A DNA stretch of 64,000 bases from Listeria monocytogenes (GTDB lineage Bacteria; Bacillota; Bacilli; Lactobacillales; Listeriaceae): the NCBI RefSeq assembly GCF_900187225.1, contig NZ_LT906436.1:1798001-1862000 (forward strand), read 5' to 3'. This document shows positions 30,389 to 40,768 of the stretch, piece by piece. A program made the translations under genes and the position numbers. How positions within the stretch are numbered: position 1 is the stretch's first letter; the number at the start of each line of letters is the position of its first letter. The notes under the pieces are model-generated. The model was not told the origin of the DNA. It made no database searches and saw nothing but the letters and a program-made list of their open reading frames with translations.

Positions 30389-30420
30389 AAAAAAAATAGC
30401 CCTTTTTCAAGGGCTTACTT
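30389..30420 (-). terminator. lipA terminator
   Basis: AGCCCTT and AAGGGCT pair around GAAA, followed by ATTTTTTTT on the minus strand. Confidence 0.92.
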
Positions 30421-30422
30421 TT

Positions 30423-31319
30423 TTAATAAAGATATGCTTTTTTTAGTTGTTCTTTTTTAGCATCGGTTAGTCCGAGTTTTTCTTTTAAAAAGTTGTCCAT
30501 CGAACCATATTTTGCATTAATTTCATCGAAGGCTGCATTGATATAAGATTCACGAACTTCCATTACGGCTGTCATTCCATCAATCACTTTTTTATTATCT
30601 GTTTTTGCTGCAACGGCTTCAATTGCTTTTTTATTTTCGTCAGCACGATATTTATTGGACAGCATATAATCGTCAATGACCGTGTTTTTATCCACACCTA
30701 ACGCTGAAAGAACGAGGGCGGTTCCAAATCCAGCTCGGTCTTTTCCAGCTGTACAGTGCCAAAGAACAGAACCATCTTGGTTTGCTAGTAGTATATCAAA
30801 AAAATCTTTATAGGCTTGTATCGAAGTTTCATCTGTAATAAAGCTCTTATTAGCATTAATGAGAAATGTCTCTGGATTATCCATTTTGGCTAGGCTAGCA
30901 GTTAAATCTTGTGTGCTTGTAGATGTTCCATTATCTTTCATCACAGAATCGTGCGTATAGTCTACATCTGTGAGTTTCGGATCTGGTTTCGCTGCGACTT
31001 CTGAACTTGTTCGGAAATCAACTATATGAGACAAATCATATGTATTTACGAGTTTCTTTTTATCCGAATCACTTAAGTTAGCGAGTTCGGCACTTCTAAT
31101 GAGTTTATGTGGCTTAATGGTTAGTCCATCCGTTGTTTTGTATCCGCCTAAGTCCCGGACATTTACAGCGCCTTCTAATTTAATTTGGCTTCCTGGTTTG
31201 AGTGTTTGCTCGGTTTTAACATTTGCTTCTGCTTTTTCTTCTGACTGCGCCCCGCATCCACCTAATAGTAAAGTCGCGCTTAGTACCCCTGCTCCTGTTA
31301 CTTTTACCCAATTTTTCAT
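30423..31319 (-). CDS. lipA: LipA-type lipoprotein tyrosine/lipid phosphatase
   Basis: The 298-residue protein has a lipoprotein signal (basic start, hydrophobic core, LGGC with lipidated Cys22) and a phosphatase domain with the CX5R loop HCTAGKDRAGFG (Cys188 to Arg194), preceded by VRDLGGYKT and DFRTSSEV, the layout of the MptpB/LipA group. In L. monocytogenes LipA is described as a secreted tyrosine and phosphoinositide phosphatase that supports infection. It is attached to the outer face of the membrane. It has its own promoter and terminator. Confidence 0.93.
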   Translation of the reverse strand: MKNWVKVTGAGVLSATLLLGGCGAQSEEKAEANVKTEQTLKPGSQIKLEGAVNVRDLGGYKTTDGLTIKPHKLIRSAELANLSDSDKKKLVNTYDLSHIVDFRTSSEVAAKPDPKLTDVDYTHDSVMKDNGTSTSTQDLTASLAKMDNPETFLINANKSFITDETSIQAYKDFFDILLANQDGSVLWHCTAGKDRAGFGTALVLSALGVDKNTVIDDYMLSNKYRADENKKAIEAVAAKTDNKKVIDGMTAVMEVRESYINAAFDEINAKYGSMDNFLKEKLGLTDAKKEQLKKAYLY

Positions 31320-31351
31320 TCTTTCTCCTCCTTTTTGATTGCTTCGTGTAC

Positions 31352-31357
31352 ATTATA
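31352..31357 (-). promoter_or_regulatory. lipA promoter, extended -10
   Basis: TGCTATAAT on the minus strand is an extended -10 element. The -35 region 17 bases up (ATTCAA) is poor, as is usual with extended -10 promoters. Confidence 0.65.
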
Positions 31358-31426
31358 GCAACGCAATTTGTTGGTTGAATGAAGGGTTTGTAAAGAAATC
31401 ATTTTAGGGATGTTAAGGTATGAAAA

Positions 31427-31458
31427 AAAGCCAAAACCCGGAATGGGTTTTGGCTTTC
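31427..31458 (-). terminator. ffh terminator
   Basis: AGCCAAAACCC and GGGTTTTGGCT form an 11-bp stem, followed by seven T on the minus strand. Confidence 0.94.
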
Positions 31459-31462
31459 TGAA

Positions 31463-32815
31463 TTAAAATGGCATCTTGAAATTGCCGAATGGGTTTTTGC
31501 CTTTTTTGCCTTTGCCGCCACCAGTCATTTGCTTCATCATTTTTTTCATTTCAGCAAATTGTTTTAGGAGACGGTTAATTTCTTGAACCGGACGTCCGCT
31601 ACCACGTGCAATCCGTTTTCTTCTACTTGCATTGATGATATCTGGGTTGTCTTTTTCATTTTTGGTCATTGATTTGATAATTGCTTCAATATGACCTAGT
31701 TGTTTATCATCGACGTTCATGTTGTCGAGGCCTTTCATTTTGTTTGCCCCTGGCATCATTTTAAGTAGTTCGTCTAGTGGTCCCATTTGTTTTACTTGTT
31801 GTAATTGTTCTAAGAAGTCATCTAGCGTCATGCTGTTGTCTTTCATTTTTTGTTCCATAGCTTTCATTTTTTCTGTATCTACATCGGTTTGCGCTTTTTC
31901 AATCAGGGAAAGCACATCCCCCATGCCGAGAATTCTGGAAGCCATACGATCTGGATGGAAGGTTTCAAGGGCTTCCATTTTTTCGCCAGTCGCGATAAAT
32001 TTAATCGGTTTACCAGTGACGGAACGAATCGAAAGCGCGGCACCACCACGTGTATCACCATCTAGTTTCGTTAATACGACACCTGTAATTTCTAATTGTT
32101 CGTTGAAGCTTTGCGCCACGTTGACAGCATCTTGCCCGGTCATGGAATCGACTACAAGTAAGATTTCGGTTGGCGTTGCAATTTCTTTCACTTGTTTTAA
32201 CTCATCCATTAGCGTTTCGTCAATATGAAGACGACCGGCTGTATCGATAATGACATAATCTAAATGTTCTTCTTTTGCTTTAGCAATAGCTTGTTTGGCG
32301 ATTTCGACCGGGCTTACTTGGTCTCCTAGGGAAAATACCGGCATATCTAATTGCTTGCCAAGGGTTTCTAATTGTTTGATTGCGGCAGGTCGATAAATAT
32401 CTGCTGCGACAAGTAATGGTTTACGGTTATATTTTTTGCGTAATAAATTAGCAAGTTTGCCGGAAGTCGTTGTTTTACCAGCCCCTTGTAAACCTACCAT
32501 CATAATCACGGTTGGCGGGCGGTCCGCTGTTCCGATTTTGCTTTCTTCTCCGCCCATTAAGCTTGTTAGTTCTTCTTGAACGATTTTGATAACTTGTTGG
32601 CCGGGTGTTAGGCTTTTCATAACGTCCGCGCCGACAGCACGTTCGCTTACTGTTTTAATAAATTGTTTAACGACTTTAAAGTTAACATCGGCTTCTAGTA
32701 GAGCAAGGCGAACTTCACGCATCATTTCTTTTACGTCAGCTTCGTTTACTTTCCCTTTACCGCGAATTTTGTTCATTGTTTCTTGGAGTCTTCCAGCTAG
32801 TCCTTCAAATGCCAT
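31463..32815 (-). CDS. ffh: Signal recognition particle protein Ffh
   Basis: Ffh binds signal sequences of membrane proteins on the ribosome and docks with FtsY. The 450-residue chain has an N domain (1-90), the GTPase G domain with GLQGAGKTT (108-116), DTAGRLH and TKLDGD, and a methionine-rich M domain (about 295-450) that binds 4.5S RNA and ends in GKNPFGNFKMPF. It lies 12 bases after ylxM. Confidence 0.98.
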   Translation of the reverse strand: MAFEGLAGRLQETMNKIRGKGKVNEADVKEMMREVRLALLEADVNFKVVKQFIKTVSERAVGADVMKSLTPGQQVIKIVQEELTSLMGGEESKIGTADRPPTVIMMVGLQGAGKTTTSGKLANLLRKKYNRKPLLVAADIYRPAAIKQLETLGKQLDMPVFSLGDQVSPVEIAKQAIAKAKEEHLDYVIIDTAGRLHIDETLMDELKQVKEIATPTEILLVVDSMTGQDAVNVAQSFNEQLEITGVVLTKLDGDTRGGAALSIRSVTGKPIKFIATGEKMEALETFHPDRMASRILGMGDVLSLIEKAQTDVDTEKMKAMEQKMKDNSMTLDDFLEQLQQVKQMGPLDELLKMMPGANKMKGLDNMNVDDKQLGHIEAIIKSMTKNEKDNPDIINASRRKRIARGSGRPVQEINRLLKQFAEMKKMMKQMTGGGKGKKGKNPFGNFKMPF

Positions 32816-32827
32816 GATTCTGGCCTC

Positions 32828-33160
32828 CTAATCGATATTTTTAAGCTGTTCGAGCGTATCTTTCACTTGCTCGTCCAGAAAATTCTTCTTGGTTAATTGT
32901 GCTTCTAATTGAGTAAAGAGTTTTTCTCGTTGTTGATATTTTTTTAGCATCCCTAGTTTTTCTTCGTATTTTTCTAGGCTTTCCTCGGTTCTTTTAATAT
33001 TATCATAAATGGCTTGTCTACTCACTTCAAATTCTTCGGCAATTTCGCCCAGTGAGTAATCATCTAAGTAATAAAACGAAACATACGCTTTTTGTTTTGT
33101 TGTCAGTAATTCCTGGTAAAAATCAAATAATAAATTCATACGGTTTGTCTTCTCAAACAA
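32828..33160 (-). CDS. ylxM: YlxM (UPF0122), SRP-associated DNA-binding-like protein
   Basis: The 110-residue protein has a sigma-4-like helix-turn-helix (about 17-62: [39 protein letters not shown]) and a C-terminal coil. YlxM is linked to SRP function in streptococci. The start is TTG at 33160, with GGAGAGAGGTG upstream; a nearby ATG is out of frame. First gene of a ylxM-ffh unit. Confidence 0.93.
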   Translation of the reverse strand: MFEKTNRMNLLFDFYQELLTTKQKAYVSFYYLDDYSLGEIAEEFEVSRQAIYDNIKRTEESLEKYEEKLGMLKKYQQREKLFTQLEAQLTKKNFLDEQVKDTLEQLKNID

Positions 33161-33184
33161 GGCATTTCACCTCTCTCCTTTTAA

Positions 33185-33213
33185 AGGATACGGGGAAATC
33201 GCGGGAATGTCAA
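33185..33213 (-). promoter_or_regulatory. ylxM-ffh promoter
   Basis: TTGACA (33213-33208), 17-base spacer and TATCCT (33190-33185), placed between the ftsY terminator and ylxM. Confidence 0.88.
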
Positions 33214-33233
33214 GGAAGGTTAGACAAAAGAGA

Positions 33234-33269
33234 AAAAAGCCAGAATGACGAGTATCATTCGGCTTTCTC
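33234..33269 (-). terminator. ftsY terminator
   Basis: AGCCGAATGA and TCATTCTGGCT pair with a TACTCG loop, followed by TTTTTTC on the minus strand. Confidence 0.9.
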
Positions 33270-33272
33270 TGA

Positions 33273-34259
33273 TTATTTTTCGTTATCAACCATATCAGCA
33301 AATAAGCCATACACATATTCATTTGCATCAAAGGCTTGTAGGTCATCCATTTGTTCCCCAAGACCGACGAATTTCACTGGAATGTCCAGTTCGTTACGGA
33401 TGGCGATGACAATACCACCTTTAGCAGTACCGTCTAGTTTTGTAAGGATAATGCCTGTTACGTCCGTTGTTTCTTTAAATTGTTTCGCTTGAACGAAGGC
33501 GTTTTGACCAGTGGTTGCATCAAGTACTAGTAAAACTTCGTGTGGCGCATTAGGAATTTCGCGCGTAATGACACGTTTTACTTTTTCTAATTCGTTCATT
33601 AGATTGACTTTGTTTTGTAAACGGCCGGCTGTGTCGCAAAGTAAAATGTCTGCTTTACGTGCTTTTGCGGCTTGAACGGCATCAAACATAACAGCGGCAG
33701 GGTCACTTCCCTCGGCTTGTTTAATGACATCCACGCCGGTGCGCTCGCCCCAGACTTCAAGTTGATCAATTGCGCCAGCTCGGAAAGTATCACCAGCAGC
33801 AAGCATGACTTTTTTGCCTTCTTGTTTAAAGCGATGGGCCATTTTTCCGATGGAAGTTGTTTTACCAACCCCGTTCACACCTACAAATAAGATAACGGTT
33901 AGTCCGTCTTCTTCGATATGCAGTGCTTCATCTTCTTTTTCGTCCCCTTGGTAAATCTCGACTAATTTTTCGACAATCACTTCTTGGACATCTTTTGGAT
34001 CGCTAATATTTCTAAGTTGCACTTCGCGACGCAGCGTATCAACTAGCTCCATGACAGTTTCAAAACCAACATCTGCTCCGATAAGGATTTCTTCTAGTTC
34101 TTCAAAGAAATCTTCGTCGACTTTACGATAGCGAGCAACCATTTCGTTGATTTTTCCGGAAAAGTTGCCGCGTGTTTTGGATAAGCCATCTTTAAATTTT
34201 CCAGAAACGGAATCGGTTTGCTGGGTTATTTTATCTTTTAGTTTTTTAAAAAAGGTCAT
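33273..34259 (-). CDS. ftsY: Signal recognition particle receptor FtsY
   Basis: FtsY is the GTPase that receives SRP-ribosome complexes at the membrane. The 328-residue chain lacks the long acidic A domain of enteric FtsY, as in other Firmicutes. It shows GVNGVGKTT (127-135), DTAGRLQNK, TKLDGTAKGG and the closing GLGEQMDDLQ. It lies 14 bases after smc in an rnc-smc-ftsY operon. Confidence 0.98.
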   Translation of the reverse strand: MTFFKKLKDKITQQTDSVSGKFKDGLSKTRGNFSGKINEMVARYRKVDEDFFEELEEILIGADVGFETVMELVDTLRREVQLRNISDPKDVQEVIVEKLVEIYQGDEKEDEALHIEEDGLTVILFVGVNGVGKTTSIGKMAHRFKQEGKKVMLAAGDTFRAGAIDQLEVWGERTGVDVIKQAEGSDPAAVMFDAVQAAKARKADILLCDTAGRLQNKVNLMNELEKVKRVITREIPNAPHEVLLVLDATTGQNAFVQAKQFKETTDVTGIILTKLDGTAKGGIVIAIRNELDIPVKFVGLGEQMDDLQAFDANEYVYGLFADMVDNEK

Positions 34260-34273
34260 TTTATTTACTCCTT

Positions 34274-37200
34274 TTATTTAATGAGTTCGGCTGTTTCTTC
34301 TAAGCGAACCGAAACTAGTTTGGAAACGCCGGACTCTTGCATAGTAACACCGTATAATACGTCGGCTTCTTCCATTGTTCCTTTACGGTGTGTGATAACG
34401 ATGAACTGGGTGCCTGATTCAAATTGCTTCAAGTAACGGCTGAATCGCGTAACGTTGGCTTCATCTAGTGCTGCCTCTACTTCATCCAAAATACAGAATG
34501 GTACTGGACGAACGCGAATGATAGCGAATAGTAAAGCAATCGCCGTTAAAGCACGTTCGCCACCAGAACGAAGCGATAAGTTTTGCAGTTTTTTGCCTGG
34601 AGGTTGAACGACGATATCAATTCCGGTTGTTAAGAGATTTTCTGGATCGAGTAGAACCAGTTCTGCGCTTCCGCCACCAAATAGCTCTGGGAAAACAATC
34701 GCAAATTCGGTTTTAATGGCTTCAAAACTTTCACTAAAACGAATTTTCATTTCTTCGTCCATTTCGTCCATGACTTTAAAGAGAGTTTCTTTTGCGGCAA
34801 GTAAATCCGCTTGTTGTCCTGTTAAGAAATCAAAACGTTCTTGGATACGCTCGAATTCTTCGATAGCACCAATGTTAACAATGCCGAGTTCATCAATAGA
34901 GCGTTTTAGCAAACGAACTTTCGAACGCGCTTGTTCGGTATTTACTTCTGACAAGATTTTTTCTTCGGCTTGCTCTGGTGTTAGTAAATAAGCTTCTTGC
35001 AGACGATCAATTCGGTTAGCGATATCTACTTCTAAACGACCGATACTAATTTCCGCATTATTTTTTTGCTCCATATAAAAACTGATTTGATTATTTTTTT
35101 GTGTTAGCTCCGCTTCTAGTAGTTCCAGTTTTTCTTGGAGTTCTGCGCGAGTTTGTCTTGTTTGCGTGAGCTTCTCGCTTGTTTCAGTCTTATCTTTTCG
35201 TAGTTCTTCAATGGATTTTCTAGCTGTTTCTTCGCTTGTATGGACACTAGTTAAGTTGGTTTTTAAGGAAGCTAGTTTTTGTTCGGCGGCTTCTTTTTGT
35301 TCGTAATTTTCATGTAGCGTTGTTGTTACTCGCTCGACTGCTTCTGTAGCAGATTGAAGTTGCTCTCGTTTAGCAGCGATTTGCGCTTTTAAGGACGACA
35401 GACTTTCTAGATCTGCTGCACGTTTGCTTTCTAAAGCTTTACTCGAACTTGTCATTGCTTTGATTTCTTCATCAGTTACTTCAATTTGTTTTGCGATTTC
35501 AACTTGTTCTTGCAGTAAAGTTTCTTTTCGCTCTAGTAGTTTGTTTAATTCTTCGCTACCATCCGCTTTTTCAATATCATATAGTTGTAATTGTTTATTA
35601 AAGCGCTCTAGATTCTCGGTTTCTCGGTCTAGTTTTCCAAGTAATTCCTTTTCTTGTAAACGTAAATTTTCACCAATAACTCGTGTTTCTTCGAGTTCTT
35701 CACGTTTTTTCGCCATGCTATCTTTAGCCAGTTGAACCGCGGATTCTATTTCACGAGTGGATTCATTTAGTTCAGCAATCTTCTCTGCTAATTGACCAAG
35801 TTCATGTTTTCTCGTTAAAATAGATGATTTTCCGCCTTTAGTTGCTCCACCTGTCATCGAGCCGCCCGCATTCACGACGTCACCTTCCAGTGTCACAATA
35901 CGATACCTAAAGTTGACTAAACGAGCAAGCGTATTTGCGCCTTTTAAATCTTTCGCTAAAATCGTTGTACCTAGTGCATTCAAAATGACCGGAGAAACTT
36001 TTTCATCAAAAGAAATGACTTCACTTGCCAGTGCGATAAAAGCAGGTTGGTTGCTTAAAGCGTTTTTTGTTGCAGCTGGAAGTTCGCGAGGTTGAATTGT
36101 CGAAAGTGGCAAGAAGGTTGCACGACCACTTTTCGTTTTTTTCAAGAAACTGATGGCTTCACGAGCAACGCGGTCATCTTCTACAACAACGTTCTGCGCA
36201 CTGGCCCCGAGCGCTGTTTCCATGGCTTGTTGGTATTTCGCGGGAATTTCAACAAGTTCTACTAGCGCACCTAAAATTCCTGGAATTTCCTTTTTTGCTT
36301 TTAAAACTTCCCGGACTCCTTGGAAAAAGCCAGCATAATCGTCCGCCAACTCCTCTAAAGTTTCCTTTCGCGATTTCATTTGTTGCACTGTTTCATAATG
36401 TTTATAAAGCGCACGTTCTTGCGTTCCAAAAACAGCTTCTTGTTTTGCTAAAGTTTGCTGTACTTCACGGTAAATTTCCATTTGTTCCGTAAGCTCACTT
36501 TGGATTTTTGTTAAATGTGTTTTGGTTGTTTCGATTTGAGCGAGCATATCTTTTCTATCATCGACATGATGACTATTTTCTAAATCTAATTTGTCAATTC
36601 GACTCGTGATTTGACCGATTTGGCGCTCAATATAACCTAAATCATTATTGATTGTCGTTTGCGTATGGCGCAGATCAATATAATCACTTTTGCGGTTTTC
36701 GATTGCTTCTTCGGATAAATCATCGTATTTGGCAAGTGTCGCTTCTAGCTCTTTTTTCGCTTTGATAGCAATTTCAAGTGCCGTTTCTTTTTCGAGTTTT
36801 GAGCTGCTTAGAACTTCTTTTTGCTCTTCCAATGCAGTAATTTTTTCCGTAATTGCCGCCAGTGTTTCTGCGTAGACTTGTTCATTTTCGCTACTATGCT
36901 TTTTACGTTCTAATTGAAGATTTCGCTCTCCTTCTAGTTGTTCGAGCTTTTCCGTTTCGACTAAAAGGCGTTCTTGTAATTTATCTAGCGCGATATCTGT
37001 TTCATTCAGTGCTTGTTTTTCACGTGAAATAACTGCTTCTTCGGCGTGTAATTCTTCGCGCAACTTGATTAAAACAGTTTGGTTTTCGCCAAATTCTTTA
37101 CGTACTTCGGCTAGTTTTTCTGTTAAGGAACTGATTTCACTCGCAAGTAGCGTCACTTCGTATTTTTCTAGTTCTTCTTGTTGGAATAAGTAATCCTTGG

Positions 37201-37834
37201 CAATAGAAGCTTGCATTTCAAGTGGTTCTAATTGTCCTTCTAATTCATACAAAATATCTTGTACACGGTTTAAATTTTCTTCGGTTTCAAATAATTTATT
37301 TTCTGCTTGTTTTTTACGGTGTTTATATTTTAATACGCCGGCTGCTTCTTCAAAAATGGAGCGACGTTCTTCTGGTTTACTGTTCAGAATTTCATCGATT
37401 TTCCCTTGCGAAATAATCGAAAAAGACTCTCTCCCAAGTCCAGAATCCATAAATAAATCGACAATATCTTTCAGTCGACAATTCTCTTTATTAATTAAAA
37501 ATTCACTATCACCATTACGGTAAATCCGTCTAGTAACAGCTACTTCGCTATAATCAAGTGGTAAAAAATGGTCTTCATTTTCGAGGATAAGCGATACTTC
37601 CGCAAAATTAATTGGTTTACGTGTATCACTTCCAGCAAAAATAACATCACCCATTCGGCCACCACGGAGCGATTTAGCGGACTGCTCACCAAGTACCCAG
37701 CGGATTGCTTCTGTAATATTACTTTTCCCGCTGCCATTTGGTCCTACAACTGCAGTCATGCCGGGCACGAAATCTATCGCAACTTTGTCAGCAAAGGATT
37801 TAAAGCCATTCATTTCTAATCGTTTTAATAACAT
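34274..37834 (-). CDS. smc: Chromosome segregation ATPase SMC
   Basis: SMC forms the condensin ring that folds and separates chromosomes with ScpA and ScpB. The 1,186-residue chain has Walker A GPNGSGKSN (31-39) in the N-terminal head, two coiled-coil arms (about 165-500 and 675-1015), a hinge between them (about 505-665, with ALGASAQNVVV and GGSMTGG) and the C-terminal head with LRSGGERAL (about 1088-1096) and Walker B CILDE (about 1114-1118). Length is standard. It follows rnc by 22 bases. Confidence 0.98.
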   Translation of the reverse strand: MLLKRLEMNGFKSFADKVAIDFVPGMTAVVGPNGSGKSNITEAIRWVLGEQSAKSLRGGRMGDVIFAGSDTRKPINFAEVSLILENEDHFLPLDYSEVAVTRRIYRNGDSEFLINKENCRLKDIVDLFMDSGLGRESFSIISQGKIDEILNSKPEERRSIFEEAAGVLKYKHRKKQAENKLFETEENLNRVQDILYELEGQLEPLEMQASIAKDYLFQQEELEKYEVTLLASEISSLTEKLAEVRKEFGENQTVLIKLREELHAEEAVISREKQALNETDIALDKLQERLLVETEKLEQLEGERNLQLERKKHSSENEQVYAETLAAITEKITALEEQKEVLSSSKLEKETALEIAIKAKKELEATLAKYDDLSEEAIENRKSDYIDLRHTQTTINNDLGYIERQIGQITSRIDKLDLENSHHVDDRKDMLAQIETTKTHLTKIQSELTEQMEIYREVQQTLAKQEAVFGTQERALYKHYETVQQMKSRKETLEELADDYAGFFQGVREVLKAKKEIPGILGALVELVEIPAKYQQAMETALGASAQNVVVEDDRVAREAISFLKKTKSGRATFLPLSTIQPRELPAATKNALSNQPAFIALASEVISFDEKVSPVILNALGTTILAKDLKGANTLARLVNFRYRIVTLEGDVVNAGGSMTGGATKGGKSSILTRKHELGQLAEKIAELNESTREIESAVQLAKDSMAKKREELEETRVIGENLRLQEKELLGKLDRETENLERFNKQLQLYDIEKADGSEELNKLLERKETLLQEQVEIAKQIEVTDEEIKAMTSSSKALESKRAADLESLSSLKAQIAAKREQLQSATEAVERVTTTLHENYEQKEAAEQKLASLKTNLTSVHTSEETARKSIEELRKDKTETSEKLTQTRQTRAELQEKLELLEAELTQKNNQISFYMEQKNNAEISIGRLEVDIANRIDRLQEAYLLTPEQAEEKILSEVNTEQARSKVRLLKRSIDELGIVNIGAIEEFERIQERFDFLTGQQADLLAAKETLFKVMDEMDEEMKIRFSESFEAIKTEFAIVFPELFGGGSAELVLLDPENLLTTGIDIVVQPPGKKLQNLSLRSGGERALTAIALLFAIIRVRPVPFCILDEVEAALDEANVTRFSRYLKQFESGTQFIVITHRKGTMEEADVLYGVTMQESGVSKLVSVRLEETAELIK

Positions 37835-37856
37835 GTCCGGACACCTCCATTTTTGT

Positions 37857-38546
37857 TTATCTGTGTGTTAGTTGGTTTATAGCAAATTGTGCCGCACTTT
37901 GTTCTGCTTGTTTTTTTGTTCTGCCGCTGCCTTTTCCGAGTACTTGTCCATTAACAATTACTTGCGCATCGAATGCTTTATTGTGTGCTGGTCCTGTTTC
38001 ACCAAGGATATCATATTCGATCAGGACATCACGGTCCCGTTGAACAATTTCTTGCAGTTGCGTTTTATAATCAACTGTTTGTAGATATGCCCCTGCATCA
38101 ATCTTCGGAAAAATGACGCGTTCTAAAAATGTAACAACTTTATCAATCCCATTATCTAAATAAAGCGCGCCGATAAAAGATTCGAATACATCCGCAAGAA
38201 GTGCTGGACGAGTTCTTCCACCAGCTTTCTCTTCCCCTTTACCAAGTCGTACGTATTTAGAAAAATGTACTGCTTCTGCAAACTCAACTAAAGAAGGCTC
38301 ACAAACAATTGCTGCACGCATTTTTGTCATGTGCCCTTCTGCCATATCTGGATATTTGTTAAATAGATAGTCTGATACCGTTAATTCAAGTACTGCATCA
38401 CCCAAAAACTCTAGGCGTTCATTATCTTTCACATTTTCCCGGCGGTGTTCGTTGACGTACGAGGAATGTGTAAATGCTTGTTTTAATAATTCTACATTTT
38501 TAAAATCGAATCCAACGCTTTCTTGTAATTCTTCCCATTGATTCAT
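37857..38546 (-). CDS. rnc: Ribonuclease III
   Basis: RNase III cuts double-stranded RNA in rRNA precursors and some mRNAs. The 229-residue chain has the catalytic signature [14 protein letters not shown] with Glu43, Glu46 and Asp50, and Asp119/Glu122 in [14 protein letters not shown]; a double-stranded RNA-binding domain covers about 157-226 ([16 protein letters not shown]). A strong hairpin lies in its 5' UTR. First gene of rnc-smc-ftsY. Confidence 0.97.
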   Translation of the reverse strand: MNQWEELQESVGFDFKNVELLKQAFTHSSYVNEHRRENVKDNERLEFLGDAVLELTVSDYLFNKYPDMAEGHMTKMRAAIVCEPSLVEFAEAVHFSKYVRLGKGEEKAGGRTRPALLADVFESFIGALYLDNGIDKVVTFLERVIFPKIDAGAYLQTVDYKTQLQEIVQRDRDVLIEYDILGETGPAHNKAFDAQVIVNGQVLGKGSGRTKKQAEQSAAQFAINQLTHR

Positions 38547-38574
38547 TTCACTTGCTCCTCTCTTTAATAAGCAA

Positions 38575-38622
38575 GTTCATTTTCTAAACAGCCACTAGCG
38601 AAAAGCTGCTTAGAAAATGAAC
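38575..38622 (-). other. Long hairpin in the rnc 5' UTR
   Basis: Two 18-base arms (38575-38592 and 38605-38622) pair completely in the rnc-sense RNA, with one G-U pair and a 12-base loop. No U-run follows. The position, 29 bases before the rnc start, suggests an RNase III target for self-control, as known for enteric rnc. Inferred. Confidence 0.6.
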
Positions 38623-38739
38623 CAACAAATCTCGTAACCTTGAAAAAGAGGCCACCTGCGCTACTTGTCTCGCGTGCGGAAGTTACCACAGCAAAGATAA
38701 GTAACACGGGCACCCTCATTTATCCGGTCACATAAAGTT

Positions 38740-38976
<237 letters not shown>

Positions 38977-38997
38977 TCACTTCACCTCCCTCCAAGT

Positions 38998-39026
38998 ATT
39001 ATATAGGATTATTTCTCCTACGTAAA
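38998..39026 (-). promoter_or_regulatory. acpP promoter
   Basis: TTTACG (39026-39021), 17-base spacer and TATAAT (39003-38998). The spacer is itself an inverted repeat, TAGGA..TCCTA, a possible operator. Confidence 0.82.
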
Positions 39027-39042
39027 CAAAAATATTTAAAGT

Positions 39043-39067
39043 AATGCGAGCCAAGAAAATTCGCATT
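39043..39067 (-). terminator. Hairpin between fabG and acpP
   Basis: AATGCGAA and CTCGCATT form a stem, followed by a weak U tract (ACTTTAAATATTTTT) on the minus strand. It is probably a leaky terminator, with the acpP promoter just after it. Confidence 0.55.
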
Positions 39068-39079
39068 CATTAACCAATT

Positions 39080-39823
39080 TTACATCACCATTCCGCCATC
39101 AACGGATAGTGTTTGACCAGTAATATACTTCGAAGCATCACTTGCTAAGAAAAGAACTGCATTCGCAATATCTTCGGTTGTTCCGTAAGCACCAAGCGGA
39201 ATTTGTGCTAACATTGCTTCTTTTGTTTTTTCGTCTAATTTGTCTGTCATATCTGTTGTAATGAAACCAGGAGCAACAGCATTTACGTTAATACCACGGG
39301 GCGCAAGTTCTCGAGCAGTTGTTTTTGTTAAACCGATAACGCCCGCTTTACTTGCTACGTAATTTGCTTGACCTGCATTACCAATCAAACCAACAACAGA
39401 TGCCATGTTGATAATTTTACCTGCGCGTTGTTTCATCATTGTACGACTTACTGCTTTTGTACAAAGGAAAGTTCCTTTTAGGTTGATGTTAATAACGTCA
39501 TCCCATTCGTCTTCTTTCATACGCATTAATAAATTATCCCGTGTAATTCCCGCATTATTCACGAGAATATCCACACGACCAAAGCGTTCGATTGCTTGTT
39601 TGAAAAAGGCATCTACATCTTCGGCAATGGCTACGTTTGCTTTCATTGCTTCTACTTCAACACCATGTTCAGCAACGAGTTTTGCTGTTTCTTCCGCAGC
39701 TTCTGGGCTACCATTGTAATTGAAGAAAATATTCGCGCCTTCTTTGGCTAAGTTAATGGCAATGTCACGTCCAATTCCGCGTGATCCACCTGTTACTACT
39801 GCTACTTTTCCTTGTAAAGTCAT
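39080..39823 (-). CDS. fabG: 3-oxoacyl-ACP reductase FabG
   Basis: FabG reduces beta-ketoacyl-ACP with NADPH in fatty acid elongation. The 247-residue short-chain dehydrogenase has TGGSRGIG (11-18), NNAGITRD, and the catalytic set Asn114, Ser142, Tyr155 and Lys159 (YVASK). It lies 3 bases after fabD. Confidence 0.97.
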   Translation of the reverse strand: MTLQGKVAVVTGGSRGIGRDIAINLAKEGANIFFNYNGSPEAAEETAKLVAEHGVEVEAMKANVAIAEDVDAFFKQAIERFGRVDILVNNAGITRDNLLMRMKEDEWDDVININLKGTFLCTKAVSRTMMKQRAGKIINMASVVGLIGNAGQANYVASKAGVIGLTKTTARELAPRGINVNAVAPGFITTDMTDKLDEKTKEAMLAQIPLGAYGTTEDIANAVLFLASDASKYITGQTLSVDGGMVM

Positions 39824-39826
39824 TAA

Positions 39827-40768
39827 TTATTCTCCTTTCAAAGTTGCTGCAACGCTTTTCACTGATTCAGCGTCACCTGCTGACAGTACAGTTACATCAC
39901 GATTGATTTTTTTAATTAAACCCGCTAACACTTTTCCAGAACCAATTTCGACAAACGTATCTACGCCGTTTTTAATTAGTTCTTCGACGATATCTTCCCA
40001 TAGTACTGGAGAGTAAATTTGTTTGATTAATTTATCACTAATTTCCGCTTTATCAGTAGTTTGTTTGGCATCCACATTGTTAACAACTGGAATGTTACCA
40101 TCTGAAATTTCTACTTCTGCTAAAATCTCACGGAAAGCAAGTGCGGCTGGTTCCATTAAGCTAGAGTGGAAAGGTCCGCTAACAGCAAGTGGTAATACGC
40201 GTTTTGCGCCACTTTCTTTTGCTTTTTCGCCTGCTTTTTCAACGCCAGCTGTTGTTCCGGAAATAACGATTTGTCCTGGGCAGTTAAGGTTGGCAAGTTG
40301 TACTGCATCCCCTTCTCTGGTTACTTCTTCCGTAATTGTTTTTAATGTTTCCCGGTCTACGCCAAGAACTGCAGCCATCGCACCGGCACCGTTTGGTACA
40401 GCTGCTTCCATTAATTCACCGCGTTTACGTACAAGGTAAATCGCATCACTTGCTTCTAAAAATCCGCCTGCAACAAGTGCACTATATTCACCAAGACTAT
40501 GTCCCGCTACGTAATCAGCTTTCACACCATACGTTTCCAGTGCACGTAAAATAGCGACACTTGTGGAAACTAATGCTGGTTGTGCGTTTTCGGATTTCGT
40601 TAATAATTCAATTGGACCTTCTGTAATAATTTCTGTGATTGAAAACCCGAGTCTTTCGTCAGCATCATCATAGATTTTTTTTGCTTCAGGATATTCTGCT
40701 GCTACATCTTGTCCCATGCCAATTTTTTGTGCTCCTTGACCGGGAAATACAAATGCAATTTTAGTCAT
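39827..40768 (-). CDS. fabD: Malonyl-CoA:ACP transacylase FabD
   Basis: FabD moves malonyl from CoA to ACP. The 313-residue chain has FPGQGAQ (8-14), the nucleophile Ser91 in [10 protein letters not shown] and the catalytic histidine in GPFHSSLM (about 200). It overlaps the end of plsX by 8 bases. Confidence 0.97.

Noticed and set aside
38623..38739. Terminator after acpP
   Set aside because: The region is GC-rich and can fold, but I found no clear stem followed by a U-run, so none is listed.
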